The position numbers and the translations under genes were made by a program. DNA of 64,000 nucleotides from Halopseudomonas xiamenensis (lineage in GTDB: Bacteria; Pseudomonadota; Gammaproteobacteria; Pseudomonadales; Pseudomonadaceae). The notes under the pieces were generated by a model. It made no database searches and was not told the DNA's origin. It worked only from the letters and a program-made list of their open reading frames with translations. The number at the start of each line of letters is the position of its first letter. Within the stretch, counting starts at the first letter, position 1. The stretch is from NCBI RefSeq assembly GCF_014219065.1, contig NZ_JACLGO010000009.1:62001-126000 (forward strand), given 5' to 3'. Of this stretch, positions 1 through 9,449 are shown in pieces.

Positions 1-1075
1 CCTCGTAACGCTCCTTGAGGCCGCGCAGGATGGCGATGGTGTCTTCCTCGCTGGGCTCGTCGACCAGTACCTTCTGGAAGCGCCGCTCCAGCGCCGCGTC
101 CTTCTCGATGTACTGGCGGTACTCGTCCAGGGTGGTGGCGCCCACGCAGTGCAGCTCACCGCGCGCCAGGGCCGGCTTGAGCATGTTGCCGGCATCCATC
201 GAACCCTCGGCCTTGCCGGCGCCGACCATGGTGTGCAGCTCGTCGATGAACAGGATGATCTGGCCTTCCTGTTTGCCCAGCTCGTTGAGCACGGCTTTCA
301 GGCGCTCCTCGAACTCGCCGCGGAACTTGGCGCCGGCGATCAGCGAGCCCATGTCCAGCGACAGCAGGCGCTTGCCCTTCAGGCCATCGGGTACCTCGCC
401 ATTGATGATGCGCTGGGCCAGCCCCTCGACGATGGCGGTCTTGCCCACGCCGGGCTCACCGATCAGCACCGGGTTGTTCTTGGTCCGGCGCTGCAGTACC
501 TGTACGGTGCGGCGAATCTCGTCGTCGCGGCCGATGACCGGATCGAGCTTGCCTTCCTCGGCCTTTCTGGTCAGGTCGACGGTGTATTTGTCCAGCGCCT
601 GGCGGGATTCCTCGGCATTGGCGTCGTTCACGGTTGCACCTCCGCGCAGGTTGTCGATGGCGGTTTCCAGGGCCTTCTTCGATACACCCTGGGCCAACAG
701 GATCTTGCCCAGGCGGGTGCTGTCGTCCAGCGCCGCGAGCAATACCAGCTCGCTGGAGATGAACTGGTCACCGCGCTTCTGCGCCAGTGCATCGGCCTTG
801 TTCAGTAGGCGTGCCAGGTCCTGGGACAGGTTGATGTCGCCGGTGGGGTTGCTGATGGTCGGCAACTGGTCGATGGCCGTGCTCAATTGCTGGCGCAGAC
901 TGTTGAGGTCGAAGCCGACTTGCAGCAACAGCGGCTTGATCGAGCCCTGTTGCTGCTCGATCAGCGCCAGCAGCAGGTGCAGCGGCTCGATCTGGTTGTG
1001 GTCACGGCCCACGGCCAACGACTGGGCGTCGGACAGGGCCATCTGCAGGGTGCTGGTCAGGCGGTCGATACGCAT
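1..1075 (-). CDS. clpB: ATP-dependent disaggregase ClpB, N-terminal 358 residues (cut by window edge)
   Basis: This is the Hsp100 AAA+ chaperone that rescues aggregated proteins together with DnaK in the cytoplasm. The visible part starts [11 protein letters not shown] and holds the Clp N-domain (about residues 1-145) and the beginning of the first AAA+ module. The first Walker A, GEPGVGKT, is at residues 206-213, the same position as in E. coli ClpB, which supports the start at 1075. The Walker B region ([14 protein letters not shown]) follows. The rest of the gene lies left of the window. A heat-shock-type promoter sits 65 bp upstream, and pgeF and rluD lie upstream on the same strand, as in Pseudomonas aeruginosa. 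Identification is certain. Confidence 0.97.
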   Translation of the reverse strand, partial: MRIDRLTSTLQMALSDAQSLAVGRDHNQIEPLHLLLALIEQQQGSIKPLLLQVGFDLNSLRQQLSTAIDQLPTISNPTGDINLSQDLARLLNKADALAQKRGDQFISSELVLLAALDDSTRLGKILLAQGVSKKALETAIDNLRGGATVNDANAEESRQALDKYTVDLTRKAEEGKLDPVIGRDDEIRRTVQVLQRRTKNNPVLIGEPGVGKTAIVEGLAQRIINGEVPDGLKGKRLLSLDMGSLIAGAKFRGEFEERLKAVLNELGKQEGQIILFIDELHTMVGAGKAEGSMDAGNMLKPALARGELHCVGATTLDEYRQYIEKDAALERRFQKVLVDEPSEEDTIAILRGLKERYE

Positions 1076-1139
1076 GGAGTCAATCCTTATCGGGCAGGCC
1101 GGAGGCGGGCTCCGGCAAGATTCATATGAGATGAATGAT

Positions 1140-1167
1140 AGATGAGGATTATTATTGCGCTTTCAAG
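1140..1167 (-). promoter_or_regulatory. Sigma-32 (RpoH) type promoter of clpB
   Basis: Read on the minus strand, the -35 CTTGAAA (1161-1167) is followed after 13 bp by CCTCATCT (1140-1147). The family consensus is CTTGAAA, 11-16 bp, CCCCATNT, so only one base of the -10 core differs. It lies between pgeF and clpB with a leader of about 60 bp and fits heat-shock control of clpB. The assignment rests on motif match and position only. Confidence 0.75.
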
Positions 1168-1187
1168 GGGGAAGACACTGACCAGTG

Positions 1188-1925
1188 TCAATTTTTTGTC
1201 GCAGAATCCAGCCAGATCAGTGAAGCGAAGCGCCCGGTCTGCCCGTCGCGCCGATAGGAGAAGAAGCGCAGGGAGTCGTTCACCGTGCACCAGCCACCGC
1301 CATAGACCGCGGTCACACCCACTGCCTGCAGCCGCAGCCGGGCCAGCTGGTAGATATCCGCCAGGTAGTGCCCGGGCCGCTGCGATGGCGTGAAACACTC
1401 GGCGGCAGCGGCACTGCCGAAAATCTCGCGTACCTCGGGGCCGACCTCGAAGGCCTGCGGGCCGATCGCCGGCCCCAGCCAGGCCAGCAGCTCCTGCGGC
1501 GCTACACCGAGCGCCGCCACGGTGTTTTCCAGTATGCCTCCGGCCAGCCCGCGCCAGCCGGCATGCGCGGCCGCCACGCGGGTGCCGGCGCGGTCGCAGA
1601 ACAGCACCGGCAGACAGTCGGCGGTCATTACCGCACAGGCCACGTCCATCTCGCTGGTCCAGCAGGCATCAGCCTCCTCCACCAGCCCCGGCGCCGCCTC
1701 CACCACATCGGTACTGTGGGTCTGCTCCAGCCAGGCCAGGCGGCAACCGAGCTTGCGCGCCAGTTCCGCCCGGTTGGCCAGCACATGGTTGGGGTCGTCG
1801 CCGACGTGGGTGCCGAGATTGAAGCCCTTGAACGGTCCCTGGCTGCAACCATCCTGGCGTGTGGTCACGCAGGTCCTGATCCACTCGGGGGCCGGCCAGT
1901 CGGCCTGCAACCAGAAATCCTTCAT
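1188..1925 (-). CDS. pgeF: Peptidoglycan editing factor PgeF (YfiH/Laccase-domain family)
   Basis: A 245-residue single-domain Cu-oxidase_4/YfiH protein. The family removes wrongly incorporated residues from peptidoglycan precursors, and purine nucleoside phosphorylase and adenosine deaminase activities are also reported. The metal-binding set is intact: His70 (in QTHSTDVV), Cys104 (in TADCLP) and His121 (in AAHAGWRG), equivalent to His71, Cys107 and His124 of E. coli YfiH. The start overlaps the rluD stop by 4 bp (ATGA), so the two genes are translationally coupled. The gene ends in a short hairpin just upstream of the clpB promoter. The older name polyphenol oxidase should be avoided. Confidence 0.93.
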   Translation of the reverse strand: MKDFWLQADWPAPEWIRTCVTTRQDGCSQGPFKGFNLGTHVGDDPNHVLANRAELARKLGCRLAWLEQTHSTDVVEAAPGLVEEADACWTSEMDVACAVMTADCLPVLFCDRAGTRVAAAHAGWRGLAGGILENTVAALGVAPQELLAWLGPAIGPQAFEVGPEVREIFGSAAAAECFTPSQRPGHYLADIYQLARLRLQAVGVTAVYGGGWCTVNDSLRFFSYRRDGQTGRFASLIWLDSATKN

Positions 1926-2881
1926 TCTTCCAGCTCACCGTCTTCGCGCAGCAGCGCCAACAGCTCAAGCATATCCTGCGGCAGCGGCGCTTCCCAGCGC
2001 ATCGGGCGGTTATCGTCCGGGTGCTCCAGTTCCAGGCGCCGGGCATGCAGCGCCTGGCGCGGAAAGCCGCGCAGCATGGCGATCAGCTCGGGCGTCGCCC
2101 CCGGCGGAATACGCAGCCGACCACCATAGGTCGGATCGCCCACCAGCGGGAAATTAATGTGGCTCATGTGCACGCGGATCTGGTGCGTGCGACCGGTCTC
2201 CAGCTTGACCTTGACGTGGGTATGCGCGCGAAAGCGGCTGATCACCCGGTAGTGACTGATCGCCGGCTTGCCACCAGCGACCACCGCCATTTTCTGCCGG
2301 TTGCTGCCGTGCCGGGCGATCGGCTGGTCGACCTTGCCGCCAGCGGTCATCACCCCGACCACCACGCACTCGTACTCGCGGGTGACGGTGCGGTTCTGCA
2401 GCTGGATGACCAGGTCGGTCTGCGCCTCCAGGGTCTTGGCCACCACCATCAGCCCGGTGGTGTCCTTGTCCAGGCGGTGCACGATACCGGCCCGCGGCAC
2501 CTTGGCCAGCTCCGGCGCGTGGTGCAACAGGGCATTGAGCAGGGTGCCATCCTGATGGCCCGCCGCCGGATGCACCACCAGCCCGGCCGGCTTGTTGATC
2601 ACCAGCAGCGCGTGGTCCTCGTAGACGATATCCAGGTCGATGGCCTCGGGCTGCCAGTCGCCCTGCACTTCCAGTTCGGCATCCAGCTCCAGTCGCTCAC
2701 CACCATAGACAGTGTCGCGCGGGCGGATCTGTTTGCCATCCACGGTCAGGCTGCCATCCTTGATCCAGCCCTGCAGGCGCGATCGTGAATGGCTGGGGAA
2801 CAATTGGGCTGCGACCTGGTCAAGGCGTTGACCACCACACTCCGGGGTGACCTGTGCAGACATGCGGATTCGTTCGGACAT
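1922..2881 (-). CDS. rluD: 23S rRNA pseudouridine synthase RluD
   Basis: This enzyme makes pseudouridines in helix 69 of 23S rRNA (positions 1911, 1915 and 1917 in E. coli) and supports ribosome assembly. An N-terminal S4 RNA-binding domain (about residues 15-80) precedes the RluA-type catalytic domain. The active-site aspartate is Asp138 in HRLDKDTTG (Asp139 in E. coli). ATG at 2881 is preferred: an in-frame TTG lies one codon upstream, and the first residues, MSERIRMSAQ, match the family N-terminus. It is divergent from bamD and coupled to pgeF. Confidence 0.95.
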   Translation of the reverse strand: MSERIRMSAQVTPECGGQRLDQVAAQLFPSHSRSRLQGWIKDGSLTVDGKQIRPRDTVYGGERLELDAELEVQGDWQPEAIDLDIVYEDHALLVINKPAGLVVHPAAGHQDGTLLNALLHHAPELAKVPRAGIVHRLDKDTTGLMVVAKTLEAQTDLVIQLQNRTVTREYECVVVGVMTAGGKVDQPIARHGSNRQKMAVVAGGKPAISHYRVISRFRAHTHVKVKLETGRTHQIRVHMSHINFPLVGDPTYGGRLRIPPGATPELIAMLRGFPRQALHARRLELEHPDDNRPMRWEAPLPQDMLELLALLREDGELEE

Positions 2882-3065
2882 CAATGGCTCGCTGGCATGC
2901 GCCGAGGAGCGCAGGGGTGGCGCGCAATCCCTTTTGGTTTCGGCTCGGCGCTGTGGTTAAATACGGCTTCTTTGTCTGGCACATGGTGTGCCGTGCAACA
3001 GGGTCCAACTATAACAGGACGGCTGTCAGGGCAACAGCGCGAGGTCGTCCCTCCGGATGTCAACT

Positions 3066-4064
3066 ATGTCGATAAAACATCTACTGCTGGTCGGTCTGCT
3101 GAGTCTGCTGGCGGCCTGCTCCTCAAACAAGGCAACGGTGCTGGACGAGTCGCTCAGCGAGTCCGAGCTCTACGCCATTGCCCAGAAGAACCTGGACGCC
3201 AACAACTACAGCCTGGCCATCGACTCGCTGCGAGCCCTGGAGTCACGCTATCCGTTCGGGCGCTTCGCCGAGCAGGCACAGCTGGAGCTGATCTATGCCT
3301 ACTACCAGAGCCTGGAGCTGGAGGCGGCCAAGTCCTCGGCCGATCGCTTCATTCGCCTGCACCCGCAGCATGCCGATGTGGATTACGCCTACTACATGCG
3401 CGGCATGACCTCCTTCACCCGTGACCGGGGCCTTTTCGAGCGCTTCCTGCCGCTGGACATGACCCGCCGCGACCCCGGTGCCGCACGCGACTCGTTCAAC
3501 GAATTCGCCCAACTGGTCAGCCGCTACCCGAACAGCCGCTACGCGCCGGATGCCCGCCTGCGCATGGTCTACCTGCGCAACCTGCTGGCCTCCTATGATG
3601 CCCATGTCGGCCACTACTACCTCAAGCGCGGCGCCTATATCGCCGCTGCCAACCGCGGCCGCTACATCGTCGAGAATTTCCAGCAGACTCCCGCGGTCGG
3701 TGATGGTCTGGCGCTGATGGTCGAAGGCTACCGCCAGCTGGCGCTGGATGATCTGGCCGACAATGCCCTGCTGACCCTGCAGACCAACTACCCCGAACAC
3801 CCGAGCCTGAAGAATGGCGAGTTCCGCCACCATGTCGAGCCGGCACAGCGCGACGCCGGCTGGGTCGAGTCGATGACCGTCGGCCTGCTGGACAAGGTGC
3901 TGACCCCGCCATCGATGAACCGGGAAACCCAGATGGAGCGGGAAATGGAGCAGCAGTACCAGAACGCCCTCACCGCCCTGCCGCGTGACATCCGCGCGCC
4001 GCAACGCGAAGAAGCACCCAAGCGTTCGATCTGGAGCCGTCTGACATTCGGGCTGTTCGACTGA
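3066..4064 (+). CDS. bamD: Outer membrane assembly lipoprotein BamD (ComL)
   Basis: An essential lipoprotein of the BAM complex that inserts beta-barrel proteins into the outer membrane. From ATG 3066 the protein has 332 residues. The N-terminus [20 protein letters not shown] is a lipoprotein signal with lipobox LAAC and acylated Cys18. Five TPR repeats follow ([23 protein letters not shown] and similar blocks). Compared with the roughly 245-residue E. coli protein it has the acidic/proline-rich C-terminal extension usual in Pseudomonas, ending TFGLFD. An in-frame ATG at 3057 is the alternative start, but alignment to other pseudomonad BamD proteins favours 3066. It is convergent with nadE. 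Confidence 0.96.
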   Translation: MSIKHLLLVGLLSLLAACSSNKATVLDESLSESELYAIAQKNLDANNYSLAIDSLRALESRYPFGRFAEQAQLELIYAYYQSLELEAAKSSADRFIRLHPQHADVDYAYYMRGMTSFTRDRGLFERFLPLDMTRRDPGAARDSFNEFAQLVSRYPNSRYAPDARLRMVYLRNLLASYDAHVGHYYLKRGAYIAAANRGRYIVENFQQTPAVGDGLALMVEGYRQLALDDLADNALLTLQTNYPEHPSLKNGEFRHHVEPAQRDAGWVESMTVGLLDKVLTPPSMNRETQMEREMEQQYQNALTALPRDIRAPQREEAPKRSIWSRLTFGLFD

Positions 4065-4080
4065 CTGCCGGCTTCCTCTT

Positions 4081-4230
4081 CGTCATCCTTCGCGAACGAC
4101 TGCATGGATGCAGGAGGTAGGGCGACGCAGGAAGCCAAAGCCGAGGCGAAGGATCCATCGGCCACTCCGAGTCAGCCGGCACCATGGATCCTCGGCCTGC
4201 GCCGAGGATGACGGGGAAGGAGCAAAGGAT
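4081..4230. repeat. REP-like palindromic cluster between bamD and nadE
   Basis: The 207-bp gap between the convergent genes bamD and nadE contains nested inverted repeats. GTCATCC (4082-4088) pairs with GGATGAC (4206-4212), CTGCAT (4100-4105) with ATGCAG (4108-4113), and GGATCCAT (4151-4158) with ATGGATCC (4184-4191). The GTCATCCTTCGC core recurs in a perfect hairpin after gdhA (18272-18305). This looks like a dispersed REP/BIME-type family that may also end transcription from both sides. No T-tract was found. Confidence 0.6.
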
Positions 4231-4271
4231 GACGAGACGAGGGGGAGGATTGCCCCGCCCCCAATACCCGA

Positions 4272-5903
4272 TTATTCCTCTATCGCCCAACTGGCAGTAA
4301 TCGGCAAACGCCGATCGCGCCCGAACCCACGCTGGGTCACCCGCGGCCCGATCGCCGCCTGGCGCCGCTTGTATTCATTGCGGTCCACCATGGCCAATAC
4401 CTTGGTCACTACCACCTCGTCGAACCCGGCCTCGATGATATCCCTGGCCGACTGGTCATGCTCCACATACAGACGCAGGATCTCATCCAGCAACGGATAG
4501 GGCGGCAGCGAGTCCTCATCCTTCTGCCCGGGCGACAGCTCGGCTGACGGCGGGCGGTCGATGACCCGTTGCGGTATCACCGGGCCCAGGCTGTTGCGGT
4601 ATTCGGCCAGGCGGAAGACCATGGTCTTGGGCACGTCCTTGAGCACGTCGTAGCCGCCGGCCATGTCGCCGTAGAGTGTCGAGTAGCCCACCGCCATCTC
4701 ACTCTTGTTGCCTGTGGTCAGTACCAGGGCGCCACTCTTGTTTGACAGGGCCATCAACAGCACACCACGACAGCGGGCCTGCAGGTTTTCCTCGGTGGTA
4801 TCCCGGGCCATGCCGGCGAATACCGGCGCCAAGGTGTCCATGAACGCCTCGACCATCGGCGCGATGGGCAGTACGCGGTAGGTCACGCTCTGGTTGGTGG
4901 CCTGCTCGGCAGCGTCATGGATACTGATCTCGGCCGTGTAGTGATAGGGCATCATCACCGCCTCGACCCGATTGGCGCCCAGCGCATCCACTGCCACCGC
5001 CATGCTCAATGCCGAGTCGATACCACCGGACAGACCCAGCAGCACGCCCTTGAAACCGTTCTTGCCGACATAGTCACGCACACCGGTGACCAGCGCCTGG
5101 TAGATGCTCGCCTCCAGCTCCGGCAATGGCTCCAGCGTTCCCGCCCGCAGGTGCACCCCGGCCTGATCATGTTCGATATCCACCGGATACAGGCCCTCGA
5201 CGAAGGCCGCGCCGCGCAGTGCCAGTTCACCACTGGCATCCATGGCGACCGAGCCGCCATCGAACACCAGCTCGTCCTGGCCACCCACCTGGTTGACGTA
5301 CAGCACCGGCATGCCACCCTCGGCGCAGCGCTGGCGCAGCACCGCCTCGCGCTCGGCCTGCTTGCCCATGTGGAATGGCGAGGCGTTGAGGTTGAGCATC
5401 AGCCGTGCACCGGCATCACGCGCCTGCAGCATGGGTTCACTGTGCCAGATATCTTCGCAGACCGTCAGCGCCACTGGCAGCCCGCCGATCTCCACCACAC
5501 AGGGGCTGTCGCCCTCGGTGAAGTAGCGCTTCTCATCGAACACCTTGTAGTTCGGCAGTTTCTGCTTGCGGTAACTGGCGACCACCCGGCCATCGGCGAT
5601 CAGCGCCGCCTGGTTGTAGCAGCGGCCCTCGACCTGCCAGGGATAGCCCACCACCAGCTTGATACCCGAGACCCGTTCGGCCAACTGCTGCAGGGCCTGT
5701 TCGATACGCTGCTGCATGCTCGAACGCAGCAGCAGGTCCTCCGGCGGATAGCCGCACAGGGTCAGTTCCGGATAGATGACCGCGTCGGCCTTGAGTTCGT
5801 CCCGGGCGTGGATGGCGGTATCCACGATGCGCTGCAGGTTGCCGCGAATGTCACCGACACGCAGGTTGAGCTGGGCCAAAACGATACGCACACTGGCAGT
5901 CAT
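4272..5903 (-). CDS. nadE: Glutamine-dependent NAD+ synthetase
   Basis: A 543-residue two-domain enzyme that makes NAD+ from nicotinate adenine dinucleotide, ATP and glutamine. The N-terminal nitrilase-type glutaminase domain (about 1-265) carries the Glu-Lys-Cys triad: Glu46 in YPELTLCG, Lys113 before LPNYKVF, and Cys149 in TVCEDIW. The C-terminal ATP pyrophosphatase-type synthetase domain begins with SGGIDS at residues 292-297. Both domains are complete, so ammonia can be taken from glutamine. It is divergent from the PP0621-family gene. Confidence 0.95.
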   Translation of the reverse strand: MTASVRIVLAQLNLRVGDIRGNLQRIVDTAIHARDELKADAVIYPELTLCGYPPEDLLLRSSMQQRIEQALQQLAERVSGIKLVVGYPWQVEGRCYNQAALIADGRVVASYRKQKLPNYKVFDEKRYFTEGDSPCVVEIGGLPVALTVCEDIWHSEPMLQARDAGARLMLNLNASPFHMGKQAEREAVLRQRCAEGGMPVLYVNQVGGQDELVFDGGSVAMDASGELALRGAAFVEGLYPVDIEHDQAGVHLRAGTLEPLPELEASIYQALVTGVRDYVGKNGFKGVLLGLSGGIDSALSMAVAVDALGANRVEAVMMPYHYTAEISIHDAAEQATNQSVTYRVLPIAPMVEAFMDTLAPVFAGMARDTTEENLQARCRGVLLMALSNKSGALVLTTGNKSEMAVGYSTLYGDMAGGYDVLKDVPKTMVFRLAEYRNSLGPVIPQRVIDRPPSAELSPGQKDEDSLPPYPLLDEILRLYVEHDQSARDIIEAGFDEVVVTKVLAMVDRNEYKRRQAAIGPRVTQRGFGRDRRLPITASWAIEE

Positions 5904-6040
5904 TGCCGATCTCCTGTCTCAATAGTCGGGTTATTGTCGATCAAGCCCTGCGGCGCCGCAACGACGATGACGGACTTGTTTGGCACAATGCCCGCGTGGG
6001 ATACACTAGGGGCACTTCACCTACCGGAAACAGAGCGTTC

Positions 6041-6274
6041 ATGGGCCTGATCAAACTTTTCATCCTGCTGGTGCTGGCATATATCGCCTTCGTGTTCTGG
6101 CGGCAAATGAAGGCTGCGCAGGCGGACCGGCGCCGCAGCGCGCCACCACCCCAGGCGCCGAAGATGGTTCGCTGTGCCCAGTGCCAGTTGCATCTGCCGG
6201 AACACCTGGCGCTGCGCCAGGGCGAGAAATGGTATTGCTGCAGCGAGCACCGCGATGTGGATCAGCAGGGCTGA
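6041..6274 (+). CDS. PP0621 family small membrane/zinc-ribbon-like protein
   Basis: A 77-residue protein of unknown function found immediately upstream of pilS in many pseudomonads. ATG 6041 gives MGLIKLFILLVLAYIAFVFW, a single N-terminal membrane segment. A basic, proline-rich linker follows, then a cysteine pattern RCAQC and YCCSEH (C-x2-C ... CC-x2-H) that looks like a small treble-clef or zinc-binding knuckle. The 3' end overlaps the likely pilS start by 20 bp, suggesting co-expression with the pilus regulators. The frame is open further upstream, but without a membrane-type or conserved N-terminus. Confidence 0.75.
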   Translation: MGLIKLFILLVLAYIAFVFWRQMKAAQADRRRSAPPPQAPKMVRCAQCQLHLPEHLALRQGEKWYCCSEHRDVDQQG

Positions 6275-7847
6275 TACGGTAGACTCCCAACGCCCGAAAA
6301 TATTGCGCATCTACAATATCTATCGGGTGGTACTGGGCTTGTTCCTGACCCTGCTGACCAGCTCCGCCCTGCGCGACGGGCTGATCGACCTGCAGAACCC
6401 GGACCTGTATGAAAGCGCCAGCTGGATCTACCTGATCGTCAATGTGCTGATCGCCCTGCTGCTGCACCAGGGCAAGCGTGATCTGCACCTGTTCGTGCTG
6501 GCAGTGCTGGATATCTTCCTGCTGGCCATCCTGTTCTATGCCGCCGGCGGCGCCAGCAGTGGCCTGGGCAACCTGCTGATCATCCCGGTGGCGACCGGCA
6601 ATATCCTGCTGCACGGGCGTATCGGCCAGTTGCTCGCGGCACTGGCCAGCCTGGCGCTGATCTACCTGACTTTCTTTCTCAGCCTGTCACATCCGGCCAT
6701 CAGCCAGAGCTACCTGCAGGTCGGCGTGCTGGGCTGCATCTACTTCGCCGTGGCCCTGTTCGTGCAGCGTCTCAGTCGCCGCCTGCGCCAGTCGGAGAAC
6801 CTGGCCCAGCAGCACGCCGCCAGCCTGGCCAACATGGAGAAGCTCAACCAGTTGATCATCCAGCGCATGCGCACCGGCATCGTGGTGATCGACGAGACGC
6901 GGGAAGTGTTGCTGGCCAACGAGGCGGCGGCGCAGATGCTCGGCAAACCCATCATCCGCGGCATGGAGCTGGATCGACTGTCGCCGGAACTGGGTCAGCG
7001 CCAGCGCCAATGGCAGGTCAACCCGTCGATCCGCGCCCTGCCGTTTCGCAACCACGTCGGTGGCGCGGAGCTGATGGCCAGCTTCAAGCGCCTGCCGGCC
7101 GACGAGAGTGAATCCCTGCTGGTGTTCCTGGATGACAATGCGGTGATGGCGCAACAGGTACAGCAGCTGAAGCTGGCCTCGCTCGGCCGGCTCACCGCCA
7201 GTATCGCCCACGAGATCCGCAACCCGCTGGGCGCGCTGAGTCACGCCGCACAACTGCTGGTCGAGTCCGAGCACATCGACGACCAGGATCGGCGCCTGAC
7301 CGAGATCATCCAGCAGCATTCCAAGCGCATGAACCGGGTCATCGAAACCGTGCTGGAGCTGTCCCGGCGCCGCCAGAGCGAACCGCAACTGGTGGATCTG
7401 ACGCTGTGGCTGGCGCAGTTCATCCGCGATCACCGCCAGTCCAGCCCGGCGACCGATATCATCGAATGCGAGTTCGAGAAGGAAGGTATCCTCACCCGCA
7501 TGGACCCCAACCAGTTGAACCAGGTGCTCGGCAACCTGTGCCAGAACGCCTTTCGCTACAGCGGCGAGCCGGGCAGCCCGCGGACCATCTGGCTCAAGCT
7601 GTACGAGGCCACCGATACCGGTCTGCCGACCCTGGAGGTCATCGATCACGGCCCGGGCATCGATGATCGCCACCTGGGCCAGGTGTTCGAGCCGTTCTTC
7701 ACCACCGACTCCTCCGGCACCGGCCTGGGCCTGTACATTTCCCGTGAGCTGTGCGAAAGCAACCAGGCCAGGCTGGAGTACGAACGCCTGGAGCCACGCG
7801 GCAGTTGCATGCGCATAGTCTTCGCTCACCCGCAACGACTGGTATGA
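6255..7847 (+). CDS. pilS: Type IV pilus sensor histidine kinase PilS
   Basis: An inner-membrane histidine kinase that, with PilR and sigma-54, controls pilin (pilA) transcription. ATG 6255 gives 530 residues, the P. aeruginosa length, and places the phospho-acceptor histidine at residue 319 (IAHEIRNPLGAL). Six hydrophobic segments occupy about residues 15-175. Next come a PAS-like segment (IVVIDETREVLLANEAAA), HisKA, and HATPase_c with N box NQVLGNLCQNAFRYSG, G1 DHGPGID and G2 GTGLGLYIS. pilR follows 25 bp downstream. No strong ribosome binding site is visible, so the exact start rests on length and residue numbering. Confidence 0.93.
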   Translation: MWISRADTVDSQRPKILRIYNIYRVVLGLFLTLLTSSALRDGLIDLQNPDLYESASWIYLIVNVLIALLLHQGKRDLHLFVLAVLDIFLLAILFYAAGGASSGLGNLLIIPVATGNILLHGRIGQLLAALASLALIYLTFFLSLSHPAISQSYLQVGVLGCIYFAVALFVQRLSRRLRQSENLAQQHAASLANMEKLNQLIIQRMRTGIVVIDETREVLLANEAAAQMLGKPIIRGMELDRLSPELGQRQRQWQVNPSIRALPFRNHVGGAELMASFKRLPADESESLLVFLDDNAVMAQQVQQLKLASLGRLTASIAHEIRNPLGALSHAAQLLVESEHIDDQDRRLTEIIQQHSKRMNRVIETVLELSRRRQSEPQLVDLTLWLAQFIRDHRQSSPATDIIECEFEKEGILTRMDPNQLNQVLGNLCQNAFRYSGEPGSPRTIWLKLYEATDTGLPTLEVIDHGPGIDDRHLGQVFEPFFTTDSSGTGLGLYISRELCESNQARLEYERLEPRGSCMRIVFAHPQRLV

Positions 7848-7872
7848 TGCATACCTTGAATAGCGTGACCGC

Positions 7873-9225
7873 ATGGAGCACTCAGTGAACAACCCGCTGG
7901 CCCTGATCATTGACGATGAGCCCGATATCCTCGAATTGCTGGACATGACGCTGGGGCGGATGAATATCAAGACCCGCAGCGCCACCACCCTGGCCCAGGC
8001 GCTGGAGCTTCTCGGCCAGCAGCAGTTCGACCTGTGCCTGACCGACATGCGCCTGCCCGATGGCGATGGCCTCAGCGTGGTGCGCCACATCCAGCAGCAT
8101 TGTCCCAGCACTCCGGTGGCCATGATCACCGCCTATGGCAGCCTGGACACGGCGATCAGCGCGCTCAAGTCCGGCGCCTTCGATTTCGTCACCAAACCGG
8201 TGGACCTGCAGCGCCTGCGCGAACTGGTCAACAGCGCCCTGCGCCTCAGCCGCCGCACTGAGCAACCGGCGGCGCCCGAGGACGACGACCCCATCCTCGG
8301 CATTTCCCCGCCGATCCGCCAGTTGCGCAAGCAGATCGCCAAGCTGGCGCGCAGCGAAGCGCCACTGTATATCAGCGGTGAATCCGGCAGCGGCAAGGAG
8401 CTGGTGGCGCGGCGTATCCATGATCTGGGACCACGGGCCTGTCATCCCTTCGTTCCGGTGAACTGCGGTGCGATCCCCTCGGAGCTGATGGAAAGCGAGT
8501 TCTTCGGTCACCGCAAGGGCAGCTTCACCGGCGCCGTGGCCGACAAGCCCGGACTGTTCCAGGCCGCCGCTGGCGGCACGCTGTTTCTCGACGAGGTCGC
8601 CGACCTGCCGCTGGCCATGCAGGTCAAGCTGCTGCGTGCAATTCAGGAAAAGGCCGTGCGCCCGGTCGGCACCCAGCAGGAAGAGCCGGTCAATGTGCGC
8701 CTGCTGTGCGCCACGCACAAGGACCTGGCACTGGAGGTGGCCGAGGGCCGTTTCCGCCAGGACCTGTTCTACCGGCTCAACGTCATCGAACTGCGGGTGC
8801 CGCCGCTGCGCGAGCGGCGCGAGGATATCCCGCTGATGGTCGAGCGTATCCTGCGGCAACTGGCGCAGCGCTCGGGGCTGGAGCAGCCATCGGTGGACCC
8901 GGCCTGCATGGAGCGGCTGAGCGGTTATCGCTTTCCCGGCAACGTGCGGGAACTGGAGAACATCCTGGAACGCGCCTTCACCCTGTGTGAAGGCGACAGC
9001 ATCATGGCCGAGGACATCCAGCTCAACAGCAACCCGCTGCCGGCCGATGAGGCCGATCTCGGCCAGATCGATTCACTGGAAGACTTTCTCGATGACATCG
9101 AACGCAAGGCGCTGACCCAGGCTCTGGAGGAAGCGCGCTGGAACAAGACCGCCGCCGCCCGCCGCCTGGGCCTGACCTTTCGCTCGCTGCGCTACAGGCT
9201 GAAGAAGCTGGGGTTGGAAGATTAG
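7873..9225 (+). CDS. pilR: Type IV pilus response regulator PilR (NtrC family)
   Basis: A sigma-54 activator of 450 residues. The receiver domain has the acidic pocket at Asp14/Asp15 and the phospho-accepting Asp58 (CLTDMRLPDG). The AAA+ domain has Walker A GESGSGKE at 169-176 and the sigma-54 contact loop GSFTGA (usual GAFTGA) at 216-221. A Fis-type helix-turn-helix closes the protein (KTAAARRLGLTFRSLRYRLK). The partner kinase PilS is directly upstream. The Ala-to-Ser change in the sigma-54 loop occurs in other activators and should not abolish function. Confidence 0.95.
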   Translation: MEHSVNNPLALIIDDEPDILELLDMTLGRMNIKTRSATTLAQALELLGQQQFDLCLTDMRLPDGDGLSVVRHIQQHCPSTPVAMITAYGSLDTAISALKSGAFDFVTKPVDLQRLRELVNSALRLSRRTEQPAAPEDDDPILGISPPIRQLRKQIAKLARSEAPLYISGESGSGKELVARRIHDLGPRACHPFVPVNCGAIPSELMESEFFGHRKGSFTGAVADKPGLFQAAAGGTLFLDEVADLPLAMQVKLLRAIQEKAVRPVGTQQEEPVNVRLLCATHKDLALEVAEGRFRQDLFYRLNVIELRVPPLRERREDIPLMVERILRQLAQRSGLEQPSVDPACMERLSGYRFPGNVRELENILERAFTLCEGDSIMAEDIQLNSNPLPADEADLGQIDSLEDFLDDIERKALTQALEEARWNKTAAARRLGLTFRSLRYRLKKLGLED

Positions 9226-9260
9226 CCTGGCTACAGACCGGGATGCCGGGGCGCGCTGTC

Positions 9261-9278
9261 GTCGAGCAGGCGCTCGAC
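9261..9278. other. Hairpin in the pilR-thiO convergent gap
   Basis: GTCGAGC and GCTCGAC form a perfect 7-bp stem with a 4-base loop, 35 bp after the pilR stop. There is no T-tract, so intrinsic termination is only possible. The remaining 224-bp gap between pilR and thiO shows no gene. Confidence 0.35.
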
Positions 9279-9449
9279 AACCCGGGCACCATGGGGTGTG
9301 GCGCGCCTGCGCTACGCCGGGATACCGTACTCGGCAGGCGGCCCGCTATCACCCCGAGGCGGGACTCCCACACCGACCATCGCAGGCCTGATGAGGTAGG
9401 AGCGCCGCCCCGGCGCGATAACGATTTTGCCACTGCAGCAGAACCGGCC

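Noticed and set aside
1174-1196. GACACT/AGTGTC hairpin followed by six T on the plus strand
   Set aside because: No plus-strand gene ends here, and on the minus strand, where pgeF ends, the T-tract is missing. I do not call it a terminator.
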